64,000 nucleotides of DNA. Origin: Streptomyces albogriseolus. GTDB taxonomy: Bacteria > Actinomycetota > Actinomycetes > Streptomycetales > Streptomycetaceae. The position numbers and the translations under genes were made by a program. The stretch is taken from the NCBI GenBank assembly GCA_014650475.1, contig BMVA01000012.1, positions 174,924-238,923 on the forward strand. The letters run 5' to 3'. Under the pieces are notes generated by a model. That model did not search any database. It was not told the DNA's origin and worked only from the letters and a program-made list of their open reading frames with translations. Position 1 is the first letter of the stretch. Each line of letters opens with the position of its first letter. Shown piece after piece: positions 36,393-45,754 of this stretch.

Positions 36393-38729
36393 TCAGGCCG
36401 CCGGACCGGGCTCCCCGGTCCGGCGCGGGGCGGGCACCTCGGGCCGCAGCCGGGCGAGCAGGCGCCGGCGTTCCTCCGCGAACGCCGGGTCGGCCCGGTA
36501 GTCGGAGTGGCCGAGGATCGGCGCGGGCAGCGGGTGTTCCGCGGTGCGGCCGTAGGCGAGGGGGTCCTTCAGCGGCGGGCGGTCCACGTCGGGTCCGCCG
36601 TCGCCGGGCAGTCGCACGGGGCCGCCGATGGGGTCGGTGCGCCGGTACAGGTTGCGCCAGCAGACGACGTCGCGGTGCAGGGAGTCCAGCGCGTCCGGCC
36701 CGAAGTGCGCGGGGAACCAGCGGCCGTACAGCCGCTCCAGCGGGGAGCCGTAGGTGAGCAGGGCGACGCGTCTGCGGGCGGACGGCGGGAGCTGCCAGGC
36801 CGCGGCGGCGGCGAGCACGCTGCCCTGGGAGTGCCCGGAGAGCACCAGCCGTCCTCCGGTGGCGCCGGTCCAGGTGGCGATCCGCCAGGTCAGGTCGGGC
36901 ACCGCGCGCTCGGCGTAGCAGGGCGGCGCGAAGGGGTGCGCGGCGCGCGGCCAGAAGGTGCCGACGTCCCACAGGATCCCTATGGTGCGGCGGGCGGAGG
37001 CGTCCTTGTAGGCGCGCCGGCCCCAGGTGACGAGGAGGACGAAGCCGAGGCCGATCAGCCAGGAGCCGAGGGCCTGCGCGGTCTGCGCGGCGCCGTGCAC
37101 GACGGGGTGGGCGCCGCGCGCCGCCTCGCCCGGCGTCTCCCCGGTGGCCGTCGCGCCGACCAGGGCCCCGGCGCCCAGCAGCAGGGTGGCGGCGGAGGTG
37201 GCGGCGAGGATGCGCGGCCCCCGGTCGGTGAGGGCGGCCATGGCGCGTACGGAGGCGATCCGCCGGGTGCGGCCGGGATCGCCTGTCTCACCGGCGTACT
37301 CCTCCTCGACGGCGGCGCGTTCGGCCCGTGCGAGGTGCCAGGCGCGGCGGGCGAGCCAGCAGCACATGACGAGCAGCAGCAGGAGCAACGGCGGGATGAC
37401 GGACGCCTGCCAGGTGAGCAGCACCGGCGGCCCCGGGAGGGAGGCACGGGTGCCGTCCAGCCAGTCGGACACCCGCTGCGAGACCCCGCCCGACATCACT
37501 CCGCCGAGGGCGCAGGCGAGCATGGCGACCGCCGGCCCGGCCAGCCCGCGCAGCGCGGCGCGCCGGTCGGGGTCGGTGCGGTGCAGGGCGTGCGCGACGC
37601 CGGCCAGGACGGTCACCAGCAGGCCCTGCGCGAGGGTGAGGGCGCCGAAGGTGACGTTGCCGGGCAGCCGGCCCGCCGACTCCCAGCCGGGCCGCTCCCA
37701 CCCCGAGTAGAGCGCGCCGAGGACGAGCAGGGCGAGGGCGGCGAGGGGCAGCCCTCGCACCAGCCGGCGGTCGGCGTCGCCGTCGGGGCGGCGTTCGCTG
37801 CGGCCGCGGCGGCAGACCACCCACACCACCGCGCCCGCCCCGGCGGCCAGGGCGGCCTCCAGCAGCACGCCCAGGACGGCGAGGACGGCCGGGCCGCCCG
37901 GCTCGCGGTCGTAGCGGGCGGCGGCGGAGCCCACGGCCGCGGCGACCGTCAGCAGCGCGGCGGCGGTGTGGGCGGCGCGCAGCCGGGCGCCCAGGCGGCG
38001 GCCGTACCAGAAGCCGGGGCGGCTCAGCGCGGTCGGGCCGGTGTCCTCCTCCGCCTCGGAGCCGCCGGGCGGCTGCTGCGACTCGTACGCGCTCCAGGTG
38101 CGCAAGGACAGGAACCACAGCAGCCCGGTCAGGGCGGCGGGCACCACGGCCGCGAGGGCGAGCCGGCGGCCGGGCGCGCCCCACCAGCCGCCCTCGGGCG
38201 ACAGGAAGCCGAGCCAGGAGTGCCGGTCGGCGCAGGCGGGCGTGCCGGCGCACTGCCAGGCGGTGAGGTCGAGGGCGACCTCGCAGGCGGCGGCGACGAG
38301 GAGCACGGTGAGGCTGAGGCCGGTCAGCCGCACCAGCAGCCCGTACAGCCGGACCGTGCGGCGGCGGCCGTGGGCGCTGGGGCGCATCCAGTGGGCCAGG
38401 TTGACCACCATGAACGGCAGGAGCAGCAGCCACAGGGCACGGGTGCCGTTGCCGGAGGTGAGGTTGCACCAGACGTACGCCTCCGGGACGGGCCCGTCGC
38501 GGCGGGCGCCGGGGTCCCGTTCGGCGTCGGCGTCGTCGGCGCGGCGGAACACGGCGGCGATGCCGTCGCCGGTGACCCGGACCGTGCGCGGGTCGTCGAG
38601 CATCTGCTCCGGGGTGGTGCCGCCCACCCCGTGGACCAGGAGTTCCAGCGCGGCACCGGGCCCGCCGGGCCCCTCTCCGGCCGGTTCTCCGCCGTCCTCG
38701 GCCGGTCTGTGCTGCTGTGCGTTCTCCAC
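36393..38729 (-). CDS. Large integral membrane protein with split alpha/beta-hydrolase motifs
   Basis: A 778 aa protein. GTG 38729 (VENAQQHRPAEDGG) is chosen because GGGGGAGG precedes it; the frame extends upstream. Near residue 29 it has LELLVHGVGGTTP, a typical oxyanion-hole HG motif. Roughly eight to ten transmembrane helices follow (for example LWLLLLPFMVVNLAHW, LSLTVLLVAAACEVAL, LLLLLLVMCCWLA). Near residue 630 comes LSGHSQGSVLAAAAA, a perfect nucleophile elbow GxSxG. The hydrolase fold thus seems interrupted by a large membrane insertion. A lipase, esterase or acyltransferase acting at the membrane is plausible; the substrate is not known. Confidence 0.78.
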   Translation of the reverse strand: MENAQQHRPAEDGGEPAGEGPGGPGAALELLVHGVGGTTPEQMLDDPRTVRVTGDGIAAVFRRADDADAERDPGARRDGPVPEAYVWCNLTSGNGTRALWLLLLPFMVVNLAHWMRPSAHGRRRTVRLYGLLVRLTGLSLTVLLVAAACEVALDLTAWQCAGTPACADRHSWLGFLSPEGGWWGAPGRRLALAAVVPAALTGLLWFLSLRTWSAYESQQPPGGSEAEEDTGPTALSRPGFWYGRRLGARLRAAHTAAALLTVAAAVGSAAARYDREPGGPAVLAVLGVLLEAALAAGAGAVVWVVCRRGRSERRPDGDADRRLVRGLPLAALALLVLGALYSGWERPGWESAGRLPGNVTFGALTLAQGLLVTVLAGVAHALHRTDPDRRAALRGLAGPAVAMLACALGGVMSGGVSQRVSDWLDGTRASLPGPPVLLTWQASVIPPLLLLLLVMCCWLARRAWHLARAERAAVEEEYAGETGDPGRTRRIASVRAMAALTDRGPRILAATSAATLLLGAGALVGATATGETPGEAARGAHPVVHGAAQTAQALGSWLIGLGFVLLVTWGRRAYKDASARRTIGILWDVGTFWPRAAHPFAPPCYAERAVPDLTWRIATWTGATGGRLVLSGHSQGSVLAAAAAWQLPPSARRRVALLTYGSPLERLYGRWFPAHFGPDALDSLHRDVVCWRNLYRRTDPIGGPVRLPGDGGPDVDRPPLKDPLAYGRTAEHPLPAPILGHSDYRADPAFAEERRRLLARLRPEVPAPRRTGEPGPAA

Positions 38730-39018
38730 CGTGCGGCCTCCCCCGTGACGCCCCGTCGGATCCGTCCGTGCGGGACAGGATCTCCCGCGCCCGGACGCTG
38801 TGCGTCCGTCGTCACTCAATCTCCCCGATCCGTGTGACACGCACGCCCCGCGCGGGCCCCCAGAACCGCCATGTACGCGACGAGCGACCGGTGGCGCCGC
38901 CGGGGGCCCGGCATGGGAGGATGGGGCGTCCGCGCACCGGTGCCCGGGAGGATGCCGCCCGAGGCCGTGGACGCGCGGGAGTGTCGGACGGCTGTGCGGC
39001 GAAAGGACCGGAGCGTAC
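38730..39018. promoter_or_regulatory. Divergent intergenic region, membrane hydrolase/DeoR
   Basis: About 290 bp between divergent genes. It contains short G+C-rich segments but no repeat I consider a convincing operator. The DeoR product may bind here. Confidence 0.3.
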
Positions 39019-39870
39019 GTGAGCGAGAATCAGAACCTGCTCGCCGAGCAGCGGCGCACCCTGATCCTCGACGAGGTCCGGCGGCGGGGCGGGGTCCGGG
39101 TCAACGAGCTGACCCGCAGGCTCGGTGTGTCGGACATGACGGTCCGCCGCGACCTCGACGCGCTGGCCCGGCAGGGCGTTCTGGAGAAGGTGCACGGCGG
39201 CGCGGTCCCGGTGGTCGAGGCGAGCACCCACGAGCCGGGGTTCGAGGCCAAGTCGGGACTGGAGCTGACCGCCAAGGAGGACATCGCGCGCACGGCGGCC
39301 GAGCTGGTCCCGCCGGGCGCGGCGATCGCGCTGTCCGGCGGCACGACGACGTTCGCGCTGGCGCACCGGCTGACCGAGGTCCCCGATCTCACGGTGGTCA
39401 CCAACTCGGTGCGTGTGGCGGACGTCTTCCACGCGGCGCAGCGCTCCTCGGGCAGCCGGCAGGGGGCGGCCACGGTGGTCCTGACCGGCGGGGTGCGCAC
39501 CCCGTCCGACTCGCTGGTGGGCCCGGTGGCCGACCAGGCGATCGCGGCGCTCCACTTCGACCTGCTGTTCCTCGGGGTGCACGGGATATCGGTCGAGGCG
39601 GGGCTGTCGACGCCGAACCTCGCGGAGGCGGAGACCAACCGGCGGCTGGTCCAGTCGGCCCGGCGGGTGATCGTGGTCGCCGACCACACCAAGTGGGGGA
39701 CCGTCGGCCTGAGTTCGTTCGCCTCGCTGGAGCAGGTGGACACGCTGGTCACGGACTCCGGGCTGTCCGCCGAGGCCCGCGCGGAGGTCTCCGAGCATCT
39801 GCGTCGGCTGGTGGTGGCCGGCGAGTCCGAGCGGTCCGAGGACGAGCCGGCGGCGGCCGCCGACGCCTGA
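39019..39870 (+). CDS. DeoR-family transcriptional regulator
   Basis: A 283 aa repressor of sugar-phosphate-responsive type. GTG 39019 (VSENQNLLAEQRRTLILDE) gives the family N-terminus. The winged helix is RVNELTRRLGVSDMTVRRDLDALARQGVLEKVHGGAVP, a textbook DeoR signature. The effector domain has ALSGGTTTFALAHRL, TVVTNSVRVADVF, VHGISVEAGLSTPNLAEAETNRRLVQSA and VVADHTKWG, all matching sugar-phosphate isomerase-like DeoR_C domains. No sugar operon is adjacent, so its targets are probably elsewhere. Convergent with the Cds1-like gene. Confidence 0.92.
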   Translation: MSENQNLLAEQRRTLILDEVRRRGGVRVNELTRRLGVSDMTVRRDLDALARQGVLEKVHGGAVPVVEASTHEPGFEAKSGLELTAKEDIARTAAELVPPGAAIALSGGTTTFALAHRLTEVPDLTVVTNSVRVADVFHAAQRSSGSRQGAATVVLTGGVRTPSDSLVGPVADQAIAALHFDLLFLGVHGISVEAGLSTPNLAEAETNRRLVQSARRVIVVADHTKWGTVGLSSFASLEQVDTLVTDSGLSAEARAEVSEHLRRLVVAGESERSEDEPAAAADA

Positions 39871-39904
39871 CCGGGGCGCCGCTCCCGCTCGCCGTCCCCC
39901 GACC

Positions 39905-41056
39905 TCACCGGACCGCCGGCTCGCGGGGTGATCCCTCGGGCCAGACGCCCGTGCGCAGCAGGGAGTCGATGGCCTCCGCGTACGGCGTCACGTCCAGGCC
40001 CTGTCCGGCCAGCCAGGCGTCCGAGTAGTACTTGTCGAGGTAGCGGTCGCCCGGGTCGCACAGCAGTGTGACCACGCTGCCCCGCCTGCCCTCCGCGGCC
40101 ATCTCCGCCACGATCTTCAGCGCGCTCCACAGCCCGGTGCCGGTGGAACCGCCCGCCTTGCGGCCGATGACCCGCTCCAGGGCCCGTACGGCGGCGACGG
40201 CGGCCGCGTCGGGCACCTTCATCATCCGGTCGACGGCGCCGGGCACGAAGCTCGGCTCCATCCGGGGGCGTCCGATGCCCTCGATGCGGGAGGCGCTGTC
40301 GCAGGAGACGTCCGGGTCGCCGGTCGTCCAGCCCTGGAAGAAGCAGGAGTTCTCCGGGTCGGCGACGCAGATGCGGGTGTCGTACTGCATGTAGTGCACG
40401 TAGCGGGCGAGGGTCGCGGAGGTGCCGCCGGTGCCGGCGGTGGCGACGATCCACTCGGGCTGCGGGAACCGCTCCATCCGCAGCTGACGGAAGATCGACT
40501 CGGCGATGTTGTTGTTGCCGCGCCAGTCCGTGGCCCGTTCCGCGTAGGTGAACTGGTCCATGTAGTGGCCGCCGGTCTCCGCCGCCAGGGCGGCGGACGC
40601 CTCGTACATCGTGCGCGGGTCGTCCACGAAGTGGCAGCGGCCGCCGTGGAACTCGATCAGGCGGCACTTCTCGGCGCTCGTCGTACGCGGCATGACGGCG
40701 ATGAAGGGCACGCCGATCAGCTTCGCGAAGTACGCCTCGGACACGGCGGTCGAGCCGCTGGACGCCTCGATCACCGGGCGGCCCGGACGGATCCAGCCGT
40801 TGCACAGGCCGTACAGGAACAGCGAGCGGGCCAGCCGGTGCTTGAGGCTGCCGGTGGGGTGGGTCGACTCGTCCTTGAGGTAGAGGTCGATGCCCCACCG
40901 CTCGGGCAGCGGGAAGAGCAGCAGATGGGTGTCGGCCGAGCGGTTGGCGTCGGCCTGCACCCGGCGCACGGCCTCTTTCAGCCAGGCACGGTAGGCGGGG
41001 TCGCTGCGGTCGACGTCGGGAGTGGCGCCGGTCGGGGTCTGTTGGGGAGTGCTCAC
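39905..41056 (-). CDS. PLP-dependent cysteine desulfhydrase (Cds1-like, cysteine synthase fold)
   Basis: A 383 aa fold-type II PLP enzyme. The PLP lysine is in [15 protein letters not shown], the substrate loop is [15 protein letters not shown], and the phosphate-binding loop is [16 protein letters not shown]-terminal and C-terminal extensions and the segment YADRATDW-like [17 protein letters not shown] place it with mycobacterial Cds1 (Rv3684), which degrades L-cysteine to H2S, ammonia and pyruvate, rather than with CysK/CysM. GTG 41056 follows AAGGAGC. A TATGAT hexamer in the upstream strand-specific region could be its -10. It stands alone in transcription. Confidence 0.88.
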   Translation of the reverse strand: MSTPQQTPTGATPDVDRSDPAYRAWLKEAVRRVQADANRSADTHLLLFPLPERWGIDLYLKDESTHPTGSLKHRLARSLFLYGLCNGWIRPGRPVIEASSGSTAVSEAYFAKLIGVPFIAVMPRTTSAEKCRLIEFHGGRCHFVDDPRTMYEASAALAAETGGHYMDQFTYAERATDWRGNNNIAESIFRQLRMERFPQPEWIVATAGTGGTSATLARYVHYMQYDTRICVADPENSCFFQGWTTGDPDVSCDSASRIEGIGRPRMEPSFVPGAVDRMMKVPDAAAVAAVRALERVIGRKAGGSTGTGLWSALKIVAEMAAEGRRGSVVTLLCDPGDRYLDKYYSDAWLAGQGLDVTPYAEAIDSLLRTGVWPEGSPREPAVR

Positions 41057-41379
41057 GACTGGGCTCCTTACACTGAGCGCCGACGGCGTCCAGCGCGGCC
41101 GACACTCCGATCATAAGCACCTCGCGCACCACCTCTCACCTGCATAAACACATCTTTGGTGGCCTGAAAGCAAGTGCTGGGGCGGCGGGGGCGCGCGGGT
41201 GGGGGCGCATGGACGCGAGTGCCCCCCGCGCTCCGGCCGGCGGGGGCGCGGGCTCTGGTGCTCGGCGGCGGGTGCGGGCAGACTGCACCGGCGGGAGCAG
41301 GGGCACACTGGTTCTGGACAGTGGCCGGCCCGCGCAGCGCGGGCCGGTACACCGACGCGCACAGAGGGGGCGGGTGGCA
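41057..41379. promoter_or_regulatory. Divergent intergenic region, cds1-like/hypothetical gene
   Basis: 323 bp. On the minus strand TATGAT is present about 60 bp before the Cds1 start and is the best -10-like hexamer. An A+T-richer patch (around 41140-41170) reading on the minus strand CAAAGATGTGTTTATGCAGG lies further upstream. The remainder is G+C-rich with no gene I can support; a longer open frame on the plus strand from 41209 has no ribosome site. Confidence 0.35.
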
Positions 41380-41703
41380 ATGGCGGAGCCGGAGTTCAAG
41401 GCCACGGGCGTGCGGATCGGCCGGCGGCTGCGGTCGCTCACCCGGGCCGGACAGGTCCGGATCAGCGACGGGCGGCTGGAGTTGCTCACCAGCTACGGCA
41501 CCGAGATAGACAGCGCGCCGGTGCAGGCCGTGCGGGCCACGCGGCCCTGGTTCGCACCCGACGGCCGGGCGCTGGCCGACCTCAACGGCCACCGGTACCT
41601 GCTGACCCTCGGGGACCACGACCCGGCGCCCGGGGAGCCCGGCCCGCCCGCGGCCCGCCGATTCATCGAGGCCGTCCGCCGGGCGGCGGGGCGCGGCGCC
41701 TGA
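41380..41703 (+). CDS. Small conserved hypothetical protein
   Basis: A 107 aa soluble protein, MAEPEFKATGVRIGRRLRS at its start, preceded by AGAGGGGGCGG; GTG 41374 two codons earlier is equally possible. It is made of short strands with a basic stretch (VRISDGRLELLTSYG…PVQAVRATRPWFAPDGRALADLNGHRYLLTLGD), looking like a small beta-rich fold related to PH-like or bacterial PH-domain proteins. I do not recognise a family. It precedes the anti-sigma-type ATPase gene by 184 bp on the same strand. Function unknown. Confidence 0.6.
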   Translation: MAEPEFKATGVRIGRRLRSLTRAGQVRISDGRLELLTSYGTEIDSAPVQAVRATRPWFAPDGRALADLNGHRYLLTLGDHDPAPGEPGPPAARRFIEAVRRAAGRGA

Positions 41704-41886
41704 GATGTCCGTGAGTTGCGCCACATCCTCCGCTGGGTCACGCTGTTCTCACGTCACTCTGGGTTTACCGGCGATAACGCTGCGAACCAGCCCGCCGGCC
41801 ACGACAGCAGGCGGCAGCGTCACGCAGGCGCCCTGCTGGATCCGTACTCCGTGTTCTTCCGGACCTCACGTCGGGGAGTCGCAGCC

Positions 41887-42429
41887 GTGATCAGTCACCC
41901 AAGCAGGCACTGCACGGTGGAGCTCCAAGCCCTGCCGTCGCGGATCGGCCAGGTCCGCAGAATCGTCTCTGCGCAGTTGCGCTACTGGCACATGGATGTC
42001 CTGATAGACCGGGCCTCGCTCGGTGTGACGGAGCTGTTGTCCAACGTCCACCGGCATGCCCAGCCCGACAAGACGTGCACCGTGGAGATCGAACTGCTCC
42101 TCGACCGGCTGAAGGTGTCGGTGCACGACCACGATCCGCGGCTGCCGGTCGTCGCGGACGCCGGACCGCTCGCCACCTGTGGCCGCGGACTGGCGATGGT
42201 GGCCGCCATGAGCGAGAGCTGGGGCGTGCTGCCGGACGACCCGGGCAAGGTCGTGTGGTTCACCTTGCCGACGCCCTCGGCGGCCGAACCGGCGGCCTGG
42301 GACCGGCGCCCGCACCTCACGGCCGCCGCACCGGACCGGCCACGGTTCACGGAGGTCGCGCTCGGCGACCACGTGGCCGGGGTCCACCGGCCCGAACCCG
42401 CTCCCGCCCGGTCCGCCGTTCCGGGCTGA
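41887..42429 (+). CDS. Anti-sigma-factor-type HATPase (RsbW/SpoIIAB-like)
   Basis: A 180 aa protein with a GHKL ATPase core. GTG 41887 follows GGGGAG. The N-box helix is ASLGVTELLSNVHRHAQP, the G1 box VSVHDHDPRLP and the G2-like box CGRGLAMVAAMSESWG. Streptomycetes encode dozens of these single-domain kinases, which usually bind a sigma factor or phosphorylate an anti-anti-sigma partner. No partner gene is adjacent. The C-terminal 45 residues are Pro/Ala rich and unlike the core. A strong hairpin follows the stop. Confidence 0.88.
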   Translation: MISHPSRHCTVELQALPSRIGQVRRIVSAQLRYWHMDVLIDRASLGVTELLSNVHRHAQPDKTCTVEIELLLDRLKVSVHDHDPRLPVVADAGPLATCGRGLAMVAAMSESWGVLPDDPGKVVWFTLPTPSAAEPAAWDRRPHLTAAAPDRPRFTEVALGDHVAGVHRPEPAPARSAVPG

Positions 42430-42460
42430 CCGGGCGGTGACACAACTAGGCGCCACCGAC

Positions 42461-42505
42461 GGGCGCGGTGTCCGGCGGACCTCCTGTCCGCCGGACACCG
42501 CGCCC
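42461..42505. terminator. Strong 20 bp hairpin terminator
   Basis: A perfect 20 bp stem (42461-42480 with 42486-42505) around the five-base loop CTCCT lies between the convergent HATPase and amidase genes. It should stop transcription from both. No T tract. Confidence 0.9.
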
Positions 42506-42528
42506 CGGCCGGCTGCCTCATGCGGCGG

Positions 42529-44691
42529 CTACCTGATGTAGACCAGACCGTCCGTGGTGATGGTGGGCCGGCCGCTGGTGCCGACGACCACGATCTTCAC
42601 GGTGTGCTGGGCGTTGGCCGTCCAGGTCTTCGTCCAGATCGCCTGCCGGTAGCTCGTGGCCGTCGACCTCAGGTCCACCGTGGCGGCCTTGACACCGTCG
42701 ACGTACACGTACGCCTGCCCCGAACTCGACGCCCGGGAGACCACCCAGGCCGCCGAGCGTCCGGTGAACGTCCAGCTCAGGCTGGCGCCCTTGGAGGCGC
42801 TGGAGTACGACCTGCCGCCGAGGTAGCCGGTGGAGCTGCGCGTGCTCCAGGTGCCCGTCCGGACCGCCGCGCTCTCCTGGAGGATCACCGGGGTGTAGGT
42901 GGCCGCCGCGTCGCGGTAGTTGCCGGCGTAGTCGTACGCCCGCATCGACCAGGTGGATGCGGTGCCCGGCCTCGCGGTCCGGCTGGACAGGTAGGCGGCC
43001 GCGCTGAACGTGGCGGTCTGCGGGGCCAGCAACTGCACCTGGCGCAGGGCCTGGTCGTCGGTCGCCTTCCAGCGCAGGGTGACCGGGACGGACCCGGTGT
43101 ACACGGTGCCGGCACGCAGGCCGAGCGTCGGCGTGGCGGTGAACACCGGCGCGGTCGTCTCCGCCACGACGGTCAGCGCGTCGGTGGTCGAGACGGCGCC
43201 GGACTGGTGCGTGGCGCGCACGCTCACGGTGTGGCTTCCGGGGGTGAGGGTGATGCGCTTGGCGTAGCCGGCGCCGGAGGTGCCGGCGACGGACTGGCCG
43301 TCGACGAGCACGTCGTACCTCTTGATCAGCGCCGCCGGTGTGGTGGCCGACCAGCGCACCACCGGCGTGCCCTTGGTGTAGTACGTCGAGCCCTTGGCGG
43401 TCGCGTCGGTGAGGGACACGATCCGCAGCCCGTCGACGGGGCCCGCGGCCCAGGTGCGGACGGTCGGCAGCTGGGCGTACAGGGCGTCGCCCGGGCACTG
43501 GGTGTTGAAGCCGTCGCGGTGCCCGGACACCCGGTGGAACGTGTACTGCTCGCCCGCGGTGAAGGCGGTGTTGAAGTAGTTGGTCTGCGTCGCGCCGGCG
43601 GTGAGCATCACGGAGCCCGCCGGGTCGGCGCCGTACTGGCCGAGCTTCCAGGCCGTCACGCGCGCCACGGACGCCAGGGCGGCGTCGGAGGCGGCGCCGG
43701 TGCCGTGCGTGCCGAGGACGGCGATGCCGGCGGACTCACGGTTGAAGCCGTAGGTGTGGGCGCCGAGCACGGGCCGGTCGATGCCGCCCTTGCGGCCCTC
43801 GAAGACCGTGCCGCACTTGTCGACGAGGAAGTTGTAGCCGACGTCGTTCCACCCGTTGACCTCGGTGTGGTACGCGTAGATGCCCCGCACGATCGCCGCC
43901 GACTCCGCGCAGTCGTAGTCGTTGGCGCCGTCGGTGTGGTGCACGAACACCGCCTTCACCTCGGCGTTGTACTCCGACGGGTCGGGGCTCTTCGACTCGT
44001 CCGCGCCCCAGTCGGCACGCGAGGTGACGGGCGGCTGCGGCATCGTGGACGGCGGCGCGGTGGGCTCCGGCGACGGGGACGGGGACGGCGACTCCTCCAC
44101 GGCGAACGCGGCCGGCTCGGGCGCGTCGACGCGCGTCTCGGCCTCGGTCACCACGCCCGGGTCGACCAGGTTCACCTCCAGGCCCTTGGGCAGCGCGGCG
44201 GTGGTGCCGTCCTCGTGGACGACGCGGGCCTCCACACCGTCGGAGGGTCCGACCCACAGCGGCTGGGACGCGCCGCGCATGCCGGCCTCGGCCTCCTCCG
44301 GCGGGGCGGCGTTCAGCTCCAGGTCCTGCCAGGTCCCCCACTCGCCCGTCTCCAGGCCTCGGGTGCGCACCTGCGCGGTGCCCTCCAGCGGCTTCAGCGC
44401 CCCGGTCCAGGAGACGCCGACCAGCGAGAACTGCTCCGTCTCGGTGCGGGGCAGCTTGCGCTCGCCGGCCGCGGTGCCCTTCAGGGCCAGGCCGTAGACC
44501 TCGACCGGCCGCCGCTCCTGCCCGGGGGCGCCGGAACCGCCGGACGGGCTGGCCGTGGCGTAGGTGACGACGCCCCCTCCCCCGATGAGCACGGCGCCGA
44601 GCGTCAGCCACGCCCGGCGTCTCATGCTCAGCGGTCTGTACGCGTGCGACACGGCACGACGCCGGCTACGACGGCTCAAAGAGATCCCCAC
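42529..44691 (-). CDS. Secreted PGRP-type N-acetylmuramoyl-L-alanine amidase
   Basis: About 720 aa. A basic N-terminus and hydrophobic core (RRRAWLTLGAVLIGGGGVV) form a signal peptide. A Ser/Pro spacer leads to the amidase_2/PGRP domain with TSRADWGADES, zinc ligand VFVHHTDGANDYDC, YNFLVDKCGTVFEGRKGG and FHRVSGHRDGFNTQCPG (second histidine and cysteine). It cleaves the stem peptide from muramic acid in peptidoglycan. The C-terminal third is beta-sandwich-like with repeated Ig-type segments (GTPVVRWSATTPA, GSVPVTLRWKATDDQ) and a jelly-roll-like end (GGRSYSSASKGASLSWTF). Start is unresolved: GTG 44691 or ATG 44625, neither with a clear ribosome site. Confidence 0.88.
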   Translation of the reverse strand: MGISLSRRSRRRAVSHAYRPLSMRRRAWLTLGAVLIGGGGVVTYATASPSGGSGAPGQERRPVEVYGLALKGTAAGERKLPRTETEQFSLVGVSWTGALKPLEGTAQVRTRGLETGEWGTWQDLELNAAPPEEAEAGMRGASQPLWVGPSDGVEARVVHEDGTTAALPKGLEVNLVDPGVVTEAETRVDAPEPAAFAVEESPSPSPSPEPTAPPSTMPQPPVTSRADWGADESKSPDPSEYNAEVKAVFVHHTDGANDYDCAESAAIVRGIYAYHTEVNGWNDVGYNFLVDKCGTVFEGRKGGIDRPVLGAHTYGFNRESAGIAVLGTHGTGAASDAALASVARVTAWKLGQYGADPAGSVMLTAGATQTNYFNTAFTAGEQYTFHRVSGHRDGFNTQCPGDALYAQLPTVRTWAAGPVDGLRIVSLTDATAKGSTYYTKGTPVVRWSATTPAALIKRYDVLVDGQSVAGTSGAGYAKRITLTPGSHTVSVRATHQSGAVSTTDALTVVAETTAPVFTATPTLGLRAGTVYTGSVPVTLRWKATDDQALRQVQLLAPQTATFSAAAYLSSRTARPGTASTWSMRAYDYAGNYRDAAATYTPVILQESAAVRTGTWSTRSSTGYLGGRSYSSASKGASLSWTFTGRSAAWVVSRASSSGQAYVYVDGVKAATVDLRSTATSYRQAIWTKTWTANAQHTVKIVVVGTSGRPTITTDGLVYIR

Positions 44692-44856
44692 CCTGAGAAG
44701 CGGCCCGTACGGGCCGACGGAAGTCACGGCCGTCGCACGGGATTCGTCCGCCTCGTACGACGCCTCACCTCTCCAGCGCCGCCCGTGCCCCGTCCGTCAC
44801 AGGGTGGGATGGTGATATGGATCACTTGTGCGGGCCGGGGGCCTCGCGGGGGCCTC

Positions 44857-45123
44857 TCAGCCGCGTCGTCCGAACTCCTCCTCCAGGACCGACAGACGGC
44901 GCCAGTACTCGTCCTCGTCGATCTCGCCGGAGGCGAAGCGGCGGCCGAGGACGGCGAGCGGCGAGTCGTCGCGGGCGGCGGGTCCGTGCGGGCCGCGGCG
45001 GCCGCGCCACCCCGTGCGGCGCAGCAGGGTGATGCCGAACCCCACGACGAGGGCCCAGAACAGGGGGAAGAGCAGGATCCACGGGCCGGGCCCGCCGTCA
45101 CCGAAGTGCGCCAGGGTCTGCAT
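44857..45123 (-). CDS. Small membrane SHOCT-domain protein
   Basis: An 88 aa protein. One transmembrane helix (about 14-35: WILLFPLFWALVVGFGITLL) is followed by a basic linker and a C-terminal SHOCT motif (LAVLGRRFASGEIDEDEYWRRLSVLEEE). SHOCT modules bind nucleic acids or act as oligomerisation pieces. ATG 45123 follows GAGGAGTTG. It stands alone, about 165 bp from each same-strand neighbour. Many streptomycete paralogues exist and none has an assigned role that I know. Confidence 0.85.
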   Translation of the reverse strand: MQTLAHFGDGGPGPWILLFPLFWALVVGFGITLLRRTGWRGRRGPHGPAARDDSPLAVLGRRFASGEIDEDEYWRRLSVLEEEFGRRG

Positions 45124-45286
45124 GATCGTTCAACTCCTCGGGTGCGGTGTCCCGTCGCCCCTCGGCGACACTTCGAGACTCGCTCCGAAGAGGGGGTCCG
45201 GTCGTCGTGCGGCCGGCGGCAGCCGGCGTACCACCCGGGGAGTACGCGGATGGTGCGCGGCTGCTCCCGCGACCCGGTTCAGCCGG

Positions 45287-45706
45287 TCAGCCGGTCTGGT
45301 CGCTGTCCTTCATCGCGCCCCAGCCGTGCCACCGCTCGACCTCGACCCAGGCGCTGACGCGGCGGCGCTCACGGTCGGGGTACGCGTCGCCGCCGTAGTG
45401 GCGGGAGAGGCGGTCGATGTCGGCGAGGTCCTCGTCGTCGCGCATCTCGGTGACCCGGCCGATCAGGGTGACGTGGGTGTACCAGTTGTCCGCGTCGAGG
45501 ACGGTGAGGGTGACGCGCGGGTCGCGGCGGAGGTGGCGCAGACGGACCCGTCCCTCGTCGAGGTTGACCAGGACGCGGCCGTCCTCCCAGAGGTACCAGG
45601 TGGGGGTGGAGACGGGCGAGCCGTCGGAGCGGAGGGTGGCCATCACGCACGGGTTGGGCTTGCGCAGCAGCGCCTCGGCCTCCGGCGGCAGTGGGGGCTT
45701 GGACAC
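45287..45706 (-). CDS. PPOX-class F420-dependent oxidoreductase
   Basis: A 139 aa split-barrel flavin/F420-binding protein. The core CVMATLRSDGSPVSTPTWYLWEDGRVLVNLDEGRVRLRHLRRDPRVTLTV is typical of the Rv1155/Rv3547-like family, actinobacterial F420H2-dependent reductases. GTG 45706 is preceded by GAGGAG. It starts 48 bp after the end of the dehydrogenase gene, so the two are likely cotranscribed. The substrate is not predictable. Confidence 0.88.
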   Translation of the reverse strand: MSKPPLPPEAEALLRKPNPCVMATLRSDGSPVSTPTWYLWEDGRVLVNLDEGRVRLRHLRRDPRVTLTVLDADNWYTHVTLIGRVTEMRDDEDLADIDRLSRHYGGDAYPDRERRRVSAWVEVERWHGWGAMKDSDQTG

Positions 45707-45754
45707 GTGAACTCCTCGTTGTGCGGGGGGGATCGGGGGAGGTGGTGCAGGCGG

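Noticed and set aside
41209-41379. Extension of the 107 aa hypothetical gene upstream to 41209
   Set aside because: The added 57 codons are Arg/Gly/Ala-rich with no ribosome site, whereas AGAGGGGGCGG lies just before ATG 41380.
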